Below the pieces are notes generated by a model. It saw only the letters and a program-made list of their open reading frames with translations. It ran no database searches and had not been told where the DNA came from. Positions 55,591 through 64,000 of a stretch of 64,000 nucleotides of DNA are shown piece by piece. The number at the start of each line of letters is the position of its first letter. Position 1 is the first letter of the stretch. This stretch comes from Dendrolimus kikuchii (Eukaryota; Arthropoda; Insecta; Lepidoptera; Lasiocampidae): assembly GCA_019925095.2 (NCBI GenBank), contig JAHHIN020000030.1, forward strand, positions 558,001 to 622,000, given 5' to 3'. Made by a program: the position numbers and the translations under genes.

Positions 55591-56240
55591 TAGACATCGG
55601 ATTATATGCACTATCAAAATGGCAAAATATGCACTAAAAAGGGGCGAAATATGCGCAATCAATAAACCATTTGATTATTAGATTAATTAGAATTTAAGTT
55701 TATTTTCTCATTATATTTATATATTAAACATATCTTATTATTAGTTATAAATTATTATTATAATAATTTACTTATTATAATTCTTGTGACAGTAAACAAT
55801 AAAATATTTTTCCAGGTTTTCTGCAGCAAACTTGTGACGTTCGTCACTTCAATGTTAATTTATAGGCTGAAAATGACCTTTCGACGTCACCGGACAGAAC
55901 TTGAAATTTGGCGCTATTTCTGCAGAGACTTTTTCAGGTAGAGTTTGTCCGGTGCCGTTGATAAATGCGTCAATTTTCTTTATTCTTTCAAGACCGGGGT
56001 TTTTATACAAAACTGCATTTAATTTGCCACAAACCTGCGATAGTGAACTCGGAAGGGCGTTACTCTGTTCAATCATTATTTCGTCGTGTCGTCGGCATAA
56101 TACAAGACGCCTAACACGTATAAACTACCAAAATAAGCACTGTCAATGAAAAAGTACCAAAATATGCAATAACGCTATAAAAAATAGACTTATATGCATT
56201 GGCATATGCAAACATGCAAATGCATACAATCCGATGTCTA
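55591..56240 (-). mobile_element. hAT-like DNA transposon remnant
   Basis: Inverted termini TAGACATCGGATTATATGCA (55591-55610) and its complement at 56221-56240 match at 19 of 20 positions. Subterminal 'AAATATGCA'-type motifs recur near both ends. The 8-bp flanks ATCATTAT and ATAATTAG agree at 6 of 8 positions, which would fit a decayed hAT duplication. The inside retains part of a transposase C-terminus. Confidence 0.7.
55840..56076 (-). pseudogene. hAT transposase C-terminal fragment
   Basis: About 70 codons. 'KKIDAFINGTG' and 'APNFKFCPVTS' are followed, in a shifted frame, by 'SGDVERSFSAYK', the hallmark of the hAT dimerisation region. The frame change near 55895 and the missing N-terminus show it is dead. 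Confidence 0.65.
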
Positions 56241-56242
56241 AT

Positions 56243-56257
56243 AATTAGATTCTACTA
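56243..56257. other. Target-site duplication of LINE copy F, left
   Basis: AATTAGATTCTACTA, identical to 63013-63027. Confidence 0.9.
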
Positions 56258-56673
56258 TTTTTTATTTTTTATTTGAGGCGAGGGAAAATGCTTAACCGAT
56301 TTACGCACAAACTGGGTCGTTGCTAGGGGAACGACACGCGTCGGTCGGGGGCGATAACTCTGCAGCAATAGTATGCTCTTGGCAGTGCTCCGTCCGCGAT
56401 CGACGTCACAGAATAGTGTGGAAGACTCCGAGCGTTGCTACACGAGCGAGCAACCCCAATACCCACTAAAAACCCCCTCCTCCCTGTTGACCCTGCGCTT
56501 TTGTTTGTATTGGACAGGCTGAGATTTAGAACATAGTTACGCCCAGTCAATCCAGCGCAATAAAGTGCCTGGAGTGTGCCCTGGGAGAACACACCCCACT
56601 TCGTTGTGCGGGGGTAGAAGGTCCTTTGCTCTCCTAGCAAGCTAAAGGCCCCCCGTGGTAAACGGAACCTAAC
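56258..56673 (-). other. 3' UTR of LINE copy F
   Basis: Shared with copies A, C and partly B, D, G. Contains 'GGGTGTGTTCTCCCAGGGCA' and ends '...CCCTCGCCTCAAATAAAA' plus A-rich tail. Confidence 0.85.
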
Positions 56674-59600
56674 TCAGGGAGGGAAGTAATGCGCGTACGT
56701 GCCTCTCCGGGTGCCAGCTGAAGGCCGGCGACCTCGAGAAGACGCATTAGCACGCGCTGCAGGACTTCTCTCCCTATCGCGTTCTGCGGCCTCCTTGAGT
56801 GACATTACTGTCTCAAAAAAGTAATCGCAGCCCCCCAATTGTCGCCGCTCTGCAGCATGGCCTTGACCAGGTCGCAAAGCGAATCGACCGGACCTACGTG
56901 CGTCTCAAGTTCGAAACGCTGCGATGCCCATGTGACGCACTCGACTAGCGTGTGTAGCGCCGTGTCGGGCGCGCCGCACTGGCGGCAGTCCGGGGAAGGC
57001 AAGCAGCCCACAATGCGATACAGATACTTATCGAAACATCCGTGTCCGGTAAGTATCTGCGTCGTTCTGAAGGTCAGGGTGCCGCTGGTGCGGTTGACCC
57101 ATTCCGTCAGCTGTGGCGTGATTGCATCCACCGTGTAGCCGCCATAGGCCGCAGGGTTGTCGAGCTCTTGAGACCAGACGGCGATCATGGAGGCGGTTTC
57201 CCGCTTCCTGATCGCCTCGATTTCGACCTGACAGAAGGTCAGGCCTCTAGCTAGGGCATCCTGCCGGGTGCGACGCACCTCTGCCAGGACGTTCGCCTGG
57301 AGATGCCAGGGCGGATCGCCTGCCAGGAGGGTGGCCGCCGTCCGCGACACTGTGCGATACCCCCGTATGGTCCTCACGGCCAGAACCCGCTGCGCCCGGT
57401 GCAGCAGGGTTCTGTTGTGGCGGTGAAGTGCAGTGGACCAGACGGGTGCACCGTACAGCGCCATACTCCTCAGGATGCCAGAGTAAAGTTTCCGCGTCGC
57501 ACCCCCCGGGCCCCCCACGTTGGGAAGCAGCCTCGAGAGTGCGCCCGCGGATTTGACGAGTTTGGGAACTAGCTGCTCAAAGTGCGCTTTGAACAGCCAT
57601 TTCCCATCGAGAACTAGCCCCAGATATTTCATCTGGGGCCCTACTCTAATGGCCACCCCTTGGACCGAAACGGTCAAGTCCGCGGGGGGATTGCGAAATT
57701 TCCTATGGAACATGACGGCCTCCGTTTTCGCGGGGGAGACCCTCAAGCCCAGCCTAGCTATTCGATCTACGACAATCGCCAACCCGGCGTTGGCGACGTC
57801 CAGGGATTCCGCAAATGACGCAGCGCGTGCCGTGAGTAGGGTGTCGTCCGCAAAGCAGATCAGCCCTACCCCGGGCAGGACCGGAACCCGAAGGATCCAG
57901 TCATAACCTACGTTCCAAAGAATCGGCCCGAGGACCGACCCCTGTGGAACACCGCACGCGACGCGTCGCCGACCTAACACGGGATTGCCGGGCTCACCGC
58001 CCTCCCAAAGGATATGTCGATCCTGCAGGTACGCGCCCAACAGCCTCGTGAGGTACGAGGGGACTCCATGCGCGCGGAGCCCCTCCCTGATCGTCTCATG
58101 AGGGAGGCTGTTAAAGGCGTTCGCTATGTCTAGCGACACCGCAAGAACGACATCCTTCGCTTGGACGGTTTCGTCCGTCAACGTTCGCAGTGTCTCGAAG
58201 GCGTCCAACGTGGAGCGCCTCCGCCGAAACCCGAACTGCGTTTCTGAAAGCCCCGGCTCCACAGCGTCGAGATGCTTCACGAGCCGCTCCGCCAAGATCT
58301 TTTCGAAGACCTTAGCGACCTCGTTCAGCAGCACTATGGGCCTGAAGGCGGAAGGATCGTTGGGAGGCCGACCTCCCTTGGGAATCAGGCACAAACGCCC
58401 CTCCTTCCATTGCGACGGGAACCGACCTGCGCGAATACAGTCTTCGAACAGTTCCCGCAGCTGGCCGCGTAGATGTTTAGCGGCTAGGAAGAGGAGTCGA
58501 CCTGGAACCCCGTCGGGTCCCGGTGCCGTCGTCCTGCCCCGGAGCCGGTCCAGGGCAACGTCTAGTTCCCCCTCGGAGATGGAGTGAGGCTCCTCGTCCG
58601 TGGGGAACAGGTGGACCCATACTGGGGGGAGTGAAGTTTCCCGGATCCGGGAAGAGCCCGTCGATAACCGACCGGAGCACCTTGGGTTCGAGCGTTTCCG
58701 TGACCGTGGATGTGCAAGGCCGCAACGTGTTGCGGGCCCCACGTTACGGACGCCCCCAAGGGTCCCGATCGAGCGTCTCGAGGAGCTCGGCCCGAGCCCG
58801 GGCTTTCGCTTGCAATATTGCAATCGAAAGGGCCTTTCTGGCCTCCCTAAACTCGCCCACGAGTCCATTTTCCGCAACGTAGTCCGGAGGACGGCGCGCC
58901 CTGCAGCGTTTGAGTCTGTGGCTGATGATGCGAACTGCCTTTCGCATCTCGCCCAGCCCCTCGGTCCACCAGTGGACCTGCTTGCACGGAGGCTGCCGCT
59001 TGGAGACGCGAGGCATCGCCGCGTCGCAAACCCTCGTCAGGGTCTTGCGCATGTGCTCTGCCTGCGACTCCAGGTTCGCGAATTCGGCTGGGTAGGCCCA
59101 GCTTTCCGTGAGTGCCCACTCCTCGGCCTGCTCCGGATCGAGCTTGGTAAGGGCCCAACGCGGGAGGAGAGGGGGGCGATGAACAGGGCTCGGACCGGAG
59201 GAGGGGTTAAGCTCAAATCTGATGTACCGATGATCAGAGAGCGACTCCACCTCCTCCAGCACCCTCCATCCGACAACTCTGCGGGCGGCCGCATGAGTGA
59301 CGAATGACAGGTCGATGACCGATCCACCCCGCGCGCGCACGCAGGTCTGGACCGATCCCTGGTTCAATATGGTCAGGCCGGATTGAAGAGCCCATTCCTC
59401 AACCGTCCGGCCCCTAGGTTCCGTGAACGCATTTCCCCAGGAACAGTGCTTTGCGTTAAAGTCGCCCATCACGAAAATCGTTTTAGGCGACAGTCTGCCT
59501 ATGGCAGCCCTCATGGCGTCCAAGCGAAGCTCGAACTCCGCCAGGGGGCGGTTGCGCGAAAAATAAACGCCTATGACGACGATACTCCCGCTCTCCGCCA

Positions 59601-59841
59601 CCGCATAGCCCTTTCCTCTTTCGAGACATGTAAGCGGTGTGCCAGATCCGGCTCTGGCCACCACCGCTACCACGACGTCGAGGTCGCCGACCCAATTGCC
59701 GCAAGGCGGCACGTAATAAGGTTCGCTTATTACGGCCAAGTTTGCTTGCCAGTCCGCCATCGCCTGCAGGCACAAGTCCTGAGCGGTGGGGGAGTGGTTT
59801 ACGTTCGCCTGAAATAGTGCTGTTACGGGCGGACTAGGCAT
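56674..59841 (-). pseudogene. ORF2 EN-RT, copy F, three lesions
   Basis: ATG 59841-59839 overlaps the ORF1 stop. Endonuclease: 'LAVISEPYYVPPCGNW', 'GDFNAKHCSWGNAFTE' and 'LSDHRYIRFEL'. RT: 'APGPDGVPGRLL', 'SLDIANAFNSLP', 'GVPQGSVLGPILW' and FADD in 'LICFADDTLL'. C-terminal CCHC: 'DCRQCGAPDTALHTLVEC'. Lesions: TAC-to-TAA at 58744-58746 in the linker, an 8-bp deletion near 58605 and a small deletion near 56815 just before the end. The RT segment is open for about 680 codons. It acts in the nucleus by target-primed reverse transcription when intact. Confidence 0.9.
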
Positions 59842-62704
59842 TGGAGGTGTCCATTGCGCGTACTCCCGATGCACCCGTACGTTGTTTCGTCCTCGGATGG
59901 ACGAATTTGCCCTTCACGTAGGGAGGCTGGCAGAACCTCGCTAACGTGGGATGGGCAGCGTTGAGTCCCCCCGCCGCGCACGCCGCGCAGTGGGGGTTCC
60001 GAGCCGTGCAGTCCGGCATCTTGTGTCCGCTCTTACCGCAGCGGAGACACAAGTTAGTCCGGTCCGGGCACGTGTCCGGACAGGTCTGGGCGCCATGGCC
60101 GACGTTGTAACATCGGTAACAACGTATCGGTCTGGCCTCCAGTGCCTCCACCCTCGCCGAGGTGAAGCCTACCACGAGGTAGCCCAGCTTGACGATGGCT
60201 TTGGCAGCAGCGACGGGGCACATCACGTACGATGCACCCAAACCGCCCGGTCCTGCACCGATGTGCTTCGCGCGCAGCGCGATCGCGTCACGAAGCCCAT
60301 CGACCGTGACCGATTCGTCCAGCCCAGAGACGTAAAGCTCCCCACGCTTTACGGACGGACGACCTCAGCCATCCCTACAAGGGCTCCGCGCAGAGCCTCG
60401 TCGACGCGGTCCGCCTTGGCCGCGCTCTCGGGTCCCGGCTGGAACTCGAGGAGACGCGCGTCCCTGACGGTCCGCACCACCTTCAGTCCCTCGCGGAGGC
60501 CCATGACCGCGATGTCGACCACCGTCGAGGCCTTTGCGAAGACCTCGCGATAACCGACACCCTTCGCGGCCGCTGCCGGCAGCAGTTTAACGATAACTGC
60601 GGCCGACTTCGGATCGCGGAATACGACCGCAGGCTTCGCAGCCTGTTTCCGCTGTTGCTGTCCCCGCCTCATCGGCAGGGGAGCAGCTTGCGCCTGGGGT
60701 GGAGGGGAGGGAGCCCGTCGGCCCTCGTCCCCTTACCCTTTTTCCGCTTGACGACCGTCGTCCACGCCCCCTCCGGGGCGGGGGCGAAGGCCACGGGCGC
60801 CGGCGGCGGCGCGACGTGCGCGACGCGAGCGCAGACAACGGGCGCCGCGACGACCGGTGTCGCGGCCGCGGGCGCCGCCCACTGCCTAGGAGCCGACACC
60901 ACAGGCACGGGTGCCGTGGCGGGGGCCGGATGCGATTTTTTAACCGCAGCGGGTGCGGCGGGCGGTTTCGGTACCACCGCCGCCTCCGCCGTGGCGGCCT
61001 GGGCCGTCCGCTTGACGGGTACGGGGGTCGGCGCCGCCATTACAGCAGGCGCCGGCTCCGCAACCGAAGCGGAGGCCTTTAGGGCCTTACGCATATCTTC
61101 AAACTCCCTACGGTAGGAGCGATTTTCCTCCCGTAGCGAGTTTAACTCCATGCGTAGCCTGGCGTTCTCTTTACCGAGCTTCCAGGCCTCGGATTCCGGA
61201 TTTCGCGTAACCAGTGTGTCGACGATGTCTGACACCCTGGACGCGGCCTCCTTCAGCCGGCGCACGTAGACCCCCTTCAAATTGCCCGACGTATGGGCAA
61301 TATGAATTATCTCAGCGACCTGGGCGCTCGCCGCTAGGCGGAGCTCCCCAGGGCCGAGAGCCGATACGTCCCCGACGAGGGCGGCGCACTGGCTAGCCGC
61401 GGCCACTTTGGCGGCGGTTGCCTTGCGCGCCTTGCGCCCCCTTTCACCCCTCTCGTTACGGAGGTAGGCCTCCGGACCCGCGAGTACGCTAGAAGCCGCC
61501 GCGGGTGCGCCCCCCGTGGGGCGCAAAGGCGAGCGCGCGCGCGCTGGACCACTCCAGCGCGCGCGCGCTCGCCGATTCGGCCAGCACGTCGGGTGCTTCC
61601 ACAAGCACCCGACGTGCTGGCCGAATCGGCGCCGCTGCTCTGGGACCGGTCCCAGAAGCGCGACCTCGATCCGGGAACGAACATCGGGGAACTCGATATC
61701 GGCACCGTTGCCGTTGAGGTGGACGGCGTCGCCGAACCCGATGCCGAAGACGGTGAGGCTGCGAACGAAGACGACGACGTGCCCGCTGCCGCTGCCGCTA
61801 AGGACGAAGACGTCGCCGCAGCCGAAAACGCAGGCGCCGACAACGCGACAGCGGCTCCCGTCCCAGTAGGGAAGGAAGTCGAAGGGGTCGCCGCTGCCGC
61901 GCCTACTAAGTCCCTATTCACGACCCCGGCCCAGGGGGCGAGTGAAGCTCACGCGACAACCGGTGTCGTGGGACGGCTGCTCTCGACGTTGCAGCCCGAA
62001 AGGTTGCAAGTCGATGTCGTAGGCACAGGTGAAGACCGTGCGCTATACGACACCGTCGTCGTAGGGCACCCATCCCCTGCCGTCGCTGAACCGGCCGCCG
62101 TGTATACCGGACTACAGGCAGGCGCTTCAGGGCGGGAATAACTATGATCGCGAATCGCACCGTGGAGCGCGTGCTCCAGCGAGTCTGGGACGCTGCCAGA
62201 CGGTGGGATGTCATCATGCTCTACGTAGGCGCCGCTCCCTTGCACGAGTGAGGCTCGCGCAGAGGTGGGTGGCGCCATGTAGGGGTATTGAACTATGGTG
62301 CTTGCAGCGCTCACGGCCAGGCAAACGGCCGAGTTCGCTGCAAGCAGCACGTTCCTATCTATCTCCGGGTGTGCTGCGCTCCTGCGGGTCCTAGACGTCA
62401 TGGGAACCGGAGGCGGTCCCATCGCGCCGCACCTATCCTCATGCGTGGCGGCGGTGAGGTCTACCACCGCCGACGCACTCCCTACCGAGGCGGGCACATC
62501 GGCAGCCGTGAAAACGGCACTATCCGTGTGCCCGGGGCGGGGCCCGGCAGCCGACCTGCTGCGACGGGCCGATGAAGAAGACATCTTCTTCACACGCGTC
62601 TCCCCGATCTCGGGCATCATCCAGCCATCCTTGGCCTTCGTGTGGTCCCGCTTGCGCGGGACACTCGAAGGCCTCGGGGCCTTCTGGGGACCTGGGCCAT
62701 CCAT
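59834..62704 (-). pseudogene. ORF1 (Gag-like) with three CCHC knuckles, copy F, several frameshifts
   Basis: N-terminal Ser/Ala/Pro/Thr-rich region (62704 to about 61640), then a coiled-coil/leucine-rich stretch ('KLGKENARLRMELNSLREEN', about 61150), a Pro/Ala-rich linker, a RRM-like region ('RGELYVSGLDESV') and three zinc knuckles at the end: 'CYRCYNVGHGAQTC', 'CLRCGKSGHKMPDC' and 'CAACAAGGLNAAHPTLARFC'. This knuckle trio is typical of R1-clade ORF1. The frame changes at the 50-bp inverted-repeat insertion (61535-61630), near 60672 and near 60355. The protein normally coats the element RNA. Confidence 0.85.
61528..61627. repeat. Two adjacent perfect hairpins inside ORF1
   Basis: Arms 61528-61548/61553-61573 (21 nt, loop CCAC) and 61574-61598/61603-61627 (25 nt, loop CCAC). 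Copy B at 37787-37842 has a simple sequence here, 50 bp shorter, so this is a secondary rearrangement in copy F that shifts the ORF1 frame. Confidence 0.93.
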
Positions 62705-63012
62705 TGCTGGAGGCCCCTTCCCTTGCAGAGACCAGTCAACGCGCGTGAATATCTATCGACACAAACGACCGTTATTGCGTAATGCGCCTAGGCGCGGCGA
62801 AATGAACAAGCGAATAGAGCTTAACAACTCACCCCAGTCGAAAAACAACTGATTCGCGCCGGAATCGAACTAAATAACACTGTACACTATCACTACACAA
62901 CTATTGTCGCAATTTGTCGCTTTTTAGGAGCGAAAAAGCGTGGAAAATTGCAATTTCCGCAAAGAGCACGGGCATTTGCGACTGCTTCGCACGAATGCCC
63001 TCCAGGAACTGG
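62705..63012 (-). other. 5' UTR of LINE copy F
   Basis: Matches 38931-39237 of copy B with a few indels. The two agree on the 5' terminus ('CAGTTCCTGGAGGGC' on the minus strand), supporting it as the true start of the family. Confidence 0.8.
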
Positions 63013-63027
63013 AATTAGATTCTACTA
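63013..63027. other. Target-site duplication of LINE copy F, right
   Basis: AATTAGATTCTACTA, identical to 56243-56257. Confidence 0.9.
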
Positions 63028-63352
63028 ACATCAAGTAGTGTCACAGAATCCACAGATGGCGTAAAGATGCATACACTACAGCGGTTAGCGTTTTTCGTTA
63101 CGGTTACACTTTTTTTCCGTTTAGCTCCCACCCACCGCGCGTGCCAGTACATACATAGTATCCATAGTAGTTCGTGGCCAATACCGTGCGATAAGGAACT
63201 TTGTTCCAAAAGACACGTAAAATGCACAATGAAATAGTGCTTCTATCTGGCAGTGCAAAGGTGGTTAGAGATGGCTTGAAAACTATCAATTTCTTTTAAA
63301 AATTAGAACTGTTTTAAATCTAAGAGCCACTGTCAGGGCGTTCTATTTGTAG
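63028..63352. other. Intergenic DNA, no gene seen
   Basis: Mixed composition; short ORFs on the minus strand without domains. Confidence 0.45.
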
Positions 63353-63569
63353 CTCACAACGCCCAAAATGCTCAGTTAGCCGTTCCACAAGGCGACCGCG
63401 GTTGTTGTGGTCGTGGCGAAAACGTCACTAATGACGTCATCATTTTCGATCACACAACGCTCACAATGACCCATGTCAATAGGCGGGTCGAATAGTCGTT
63501 CCACTTGGGTTTACGATTGTAACACTGGCAAGCAAGTGGAACGGGATAAATCGCGGTCGTTGTGAGTCC
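63353..63569 (+). repeat. MITE-like repeat with short inverted ends
   Basis: Begins CTCACAACG and ends CGTTGTGAG. It contains an internal GTTCCACTTG/CAAGTGGAAC hairpin (63499-63541). The first ~150 bp recur, inverted, at 55262-55352 and, diverged, at 8575-8725. Non-coding. Confidence 0.65.
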
Positions 63570-63741
63570 CTAGTGGAACATAGCCTGTATGACTATAAAA
63601 AGGCCATTGCGGACGCGTCCGAACGATATGCACGTCAGAACCGTAAAGTATGTGCATACTATAAGTCTTGCCTGACGGTCGCAACTTATAACGCATCTGG
63701 ATAAGAAAAGCCCATTGAAGTGTGCACATTAATAAAGGCAA
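63570..63741. other. Spacer
   Basis: No feature recognised. Confidence 0.4.
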
Positions 63742-63850
63742 AGTCGCGGACCTGACCTTGAGCGTTCGGACGTCCTAAACCAATCTGGAGAGTGTTACGG
63801 TTCTGGTGTGCACATTGTTCGGACGTGACCCGTAATGTGTAGACACTATA
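63742..63850 (+). repeat. Dispersed repeat shared with 4447-4582
   Basis: Same blocks as at 4.45 kb: 'CTTGAGCGTTCGGACGTCC' and 'GTTACGGTTCTGGTGTG'. The last 150 bp of the window show nothing further that I recognise. Confidence 0.7.
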
Positions 63851-64000
63851 ACACACAATCCACATTGCTTTAGGACTCCTTGTAAGTATTTAGTTTGAGA
63901 AATGGCAACTTTAAATTCTGTAATTTAATGGTAAAATTGTAGTTCTGTTTCTATCGTTCGAACGTTCTAGTGCACTTCCGCAACTTACGACTTCTAATAT

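Larger units (their letters stand above)
56258..63012 (-). mobile_element. R1-clade LINE, copy F, full length (6.75 kb) with target-site duplication
   Basis: 5' UTR 62705-63012, ORF1 62704-59834, ORF2 59841-56674, 3' UTR 56258-56673 with an A-rich tail. Perfect 15-bp duplications flank it, so both ends are those of an original insertion. It landed at the edge of the hAT-like element, not in ribosomal DNA, although many R1 relatives are rDNA specialists. Both ORFs carry lesions, so it is a complete but inactive copy and the reference for the other five. Confidence 0.94.

Noticed and set aside
55423..55662. Ile/Tyr-rich 79-codon ORF
   Set aside because: It is the translation of the (TA)n microsatellite.
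61593..62141. Acidic Ala/Glu/Asp-rich 182-codon plus-strand ORF
   Set aside because: Antisense shadow of ORF1 in copy F; its counterpart opposite copy B is equally explained by composition.
1..64000. CRISPR arrays, operons or bacterial defence systems
   Set aside because: The sequence is eukaryotic; no regularly spaced short repeats or bacterial gene organisation occur.

Overview
This window is eukaryotic and almost certainly lepidopteran (moth or butterfly). The evidence is a scattered repeat carrying the 'CCCGCGACTTCGTCCGCGTGG'-type block, Gypsy, Pao and R1-clade elements of insect type, a mariner remnant, a split C2H2 zinc-finger gene with a canonical splice donor and acceptor, and AT-rich intergenic DNA alternating with GC-rich retrotransposon bodies. 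There are no operons, CRISPR arrays, rRNA or tRNA genes that I can support.

The window is mainly a transposon graveyard. The most abundant family is a GC-rich R1-clade LINE, with six copies: 738-4446 (+), 27638-28442 (+), 35293-39237 (-), 39252-39649 (-), 39850-42910 (+) and 56258-63012 (-). The last is full length, with a 15-bp target-site duplication, but both of its ORFs are broken. A different LINE with an RNase H domain lies at about 28600-33950 (-). An LTR nest fills 14032-22870: a Gypsy element with identical-length 205-bp LTRs and a CATC duplication, containing a non-autonomous Pao/BEL element. A three-level LINE nest fills 45.7-55.1 kb: an I-like LINE (-) is interrupted by a CR1-like LINE (+), which is itself interrupted by a nearly intact CR1-like LINE (-) with a complete EN-RT ORF. 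A smaller LINE (10.4-12.2 kb, -) has two further 3'-end fragments. DNA transposons are a mariner remnant (26.85-27.26 kb), a hAT-like element (55591-56240), a terminal-inverted-repeat element (44267-44978) and a foldback MITE (9216-9392).

The only host-gene-like coding sequence is a zinc-finger locus. A first exon (7708-8089) encodes four roughly 30-residue acidic repeats, each with a sumoylation-type motif, and ends at GTAAGT. It is in matching phase with an exon at 24144-25524 encoding ten C2H2 fingers. The 16-kb interval between them would be one intron holding the RT LINE, the Gypsy and the Pao element. The finger exon has one frameshift and one stop, so it is a pseudogene or carries base errors. 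A second, related finger fragment lies at 42911-43072, abutting one LINE copy.

I found no convincing undescribed biological system. The most informative features are the split zinc-finger gene, the twice-used LINE insertion point at 39.24 kb, the double-hairpin rearrangement at 61.5 kb, the non-autonomous Pao element with a long retained reading frame, and the intact CR1-like ORF2 that lacks an AUG ahead of its endonuclease domain.
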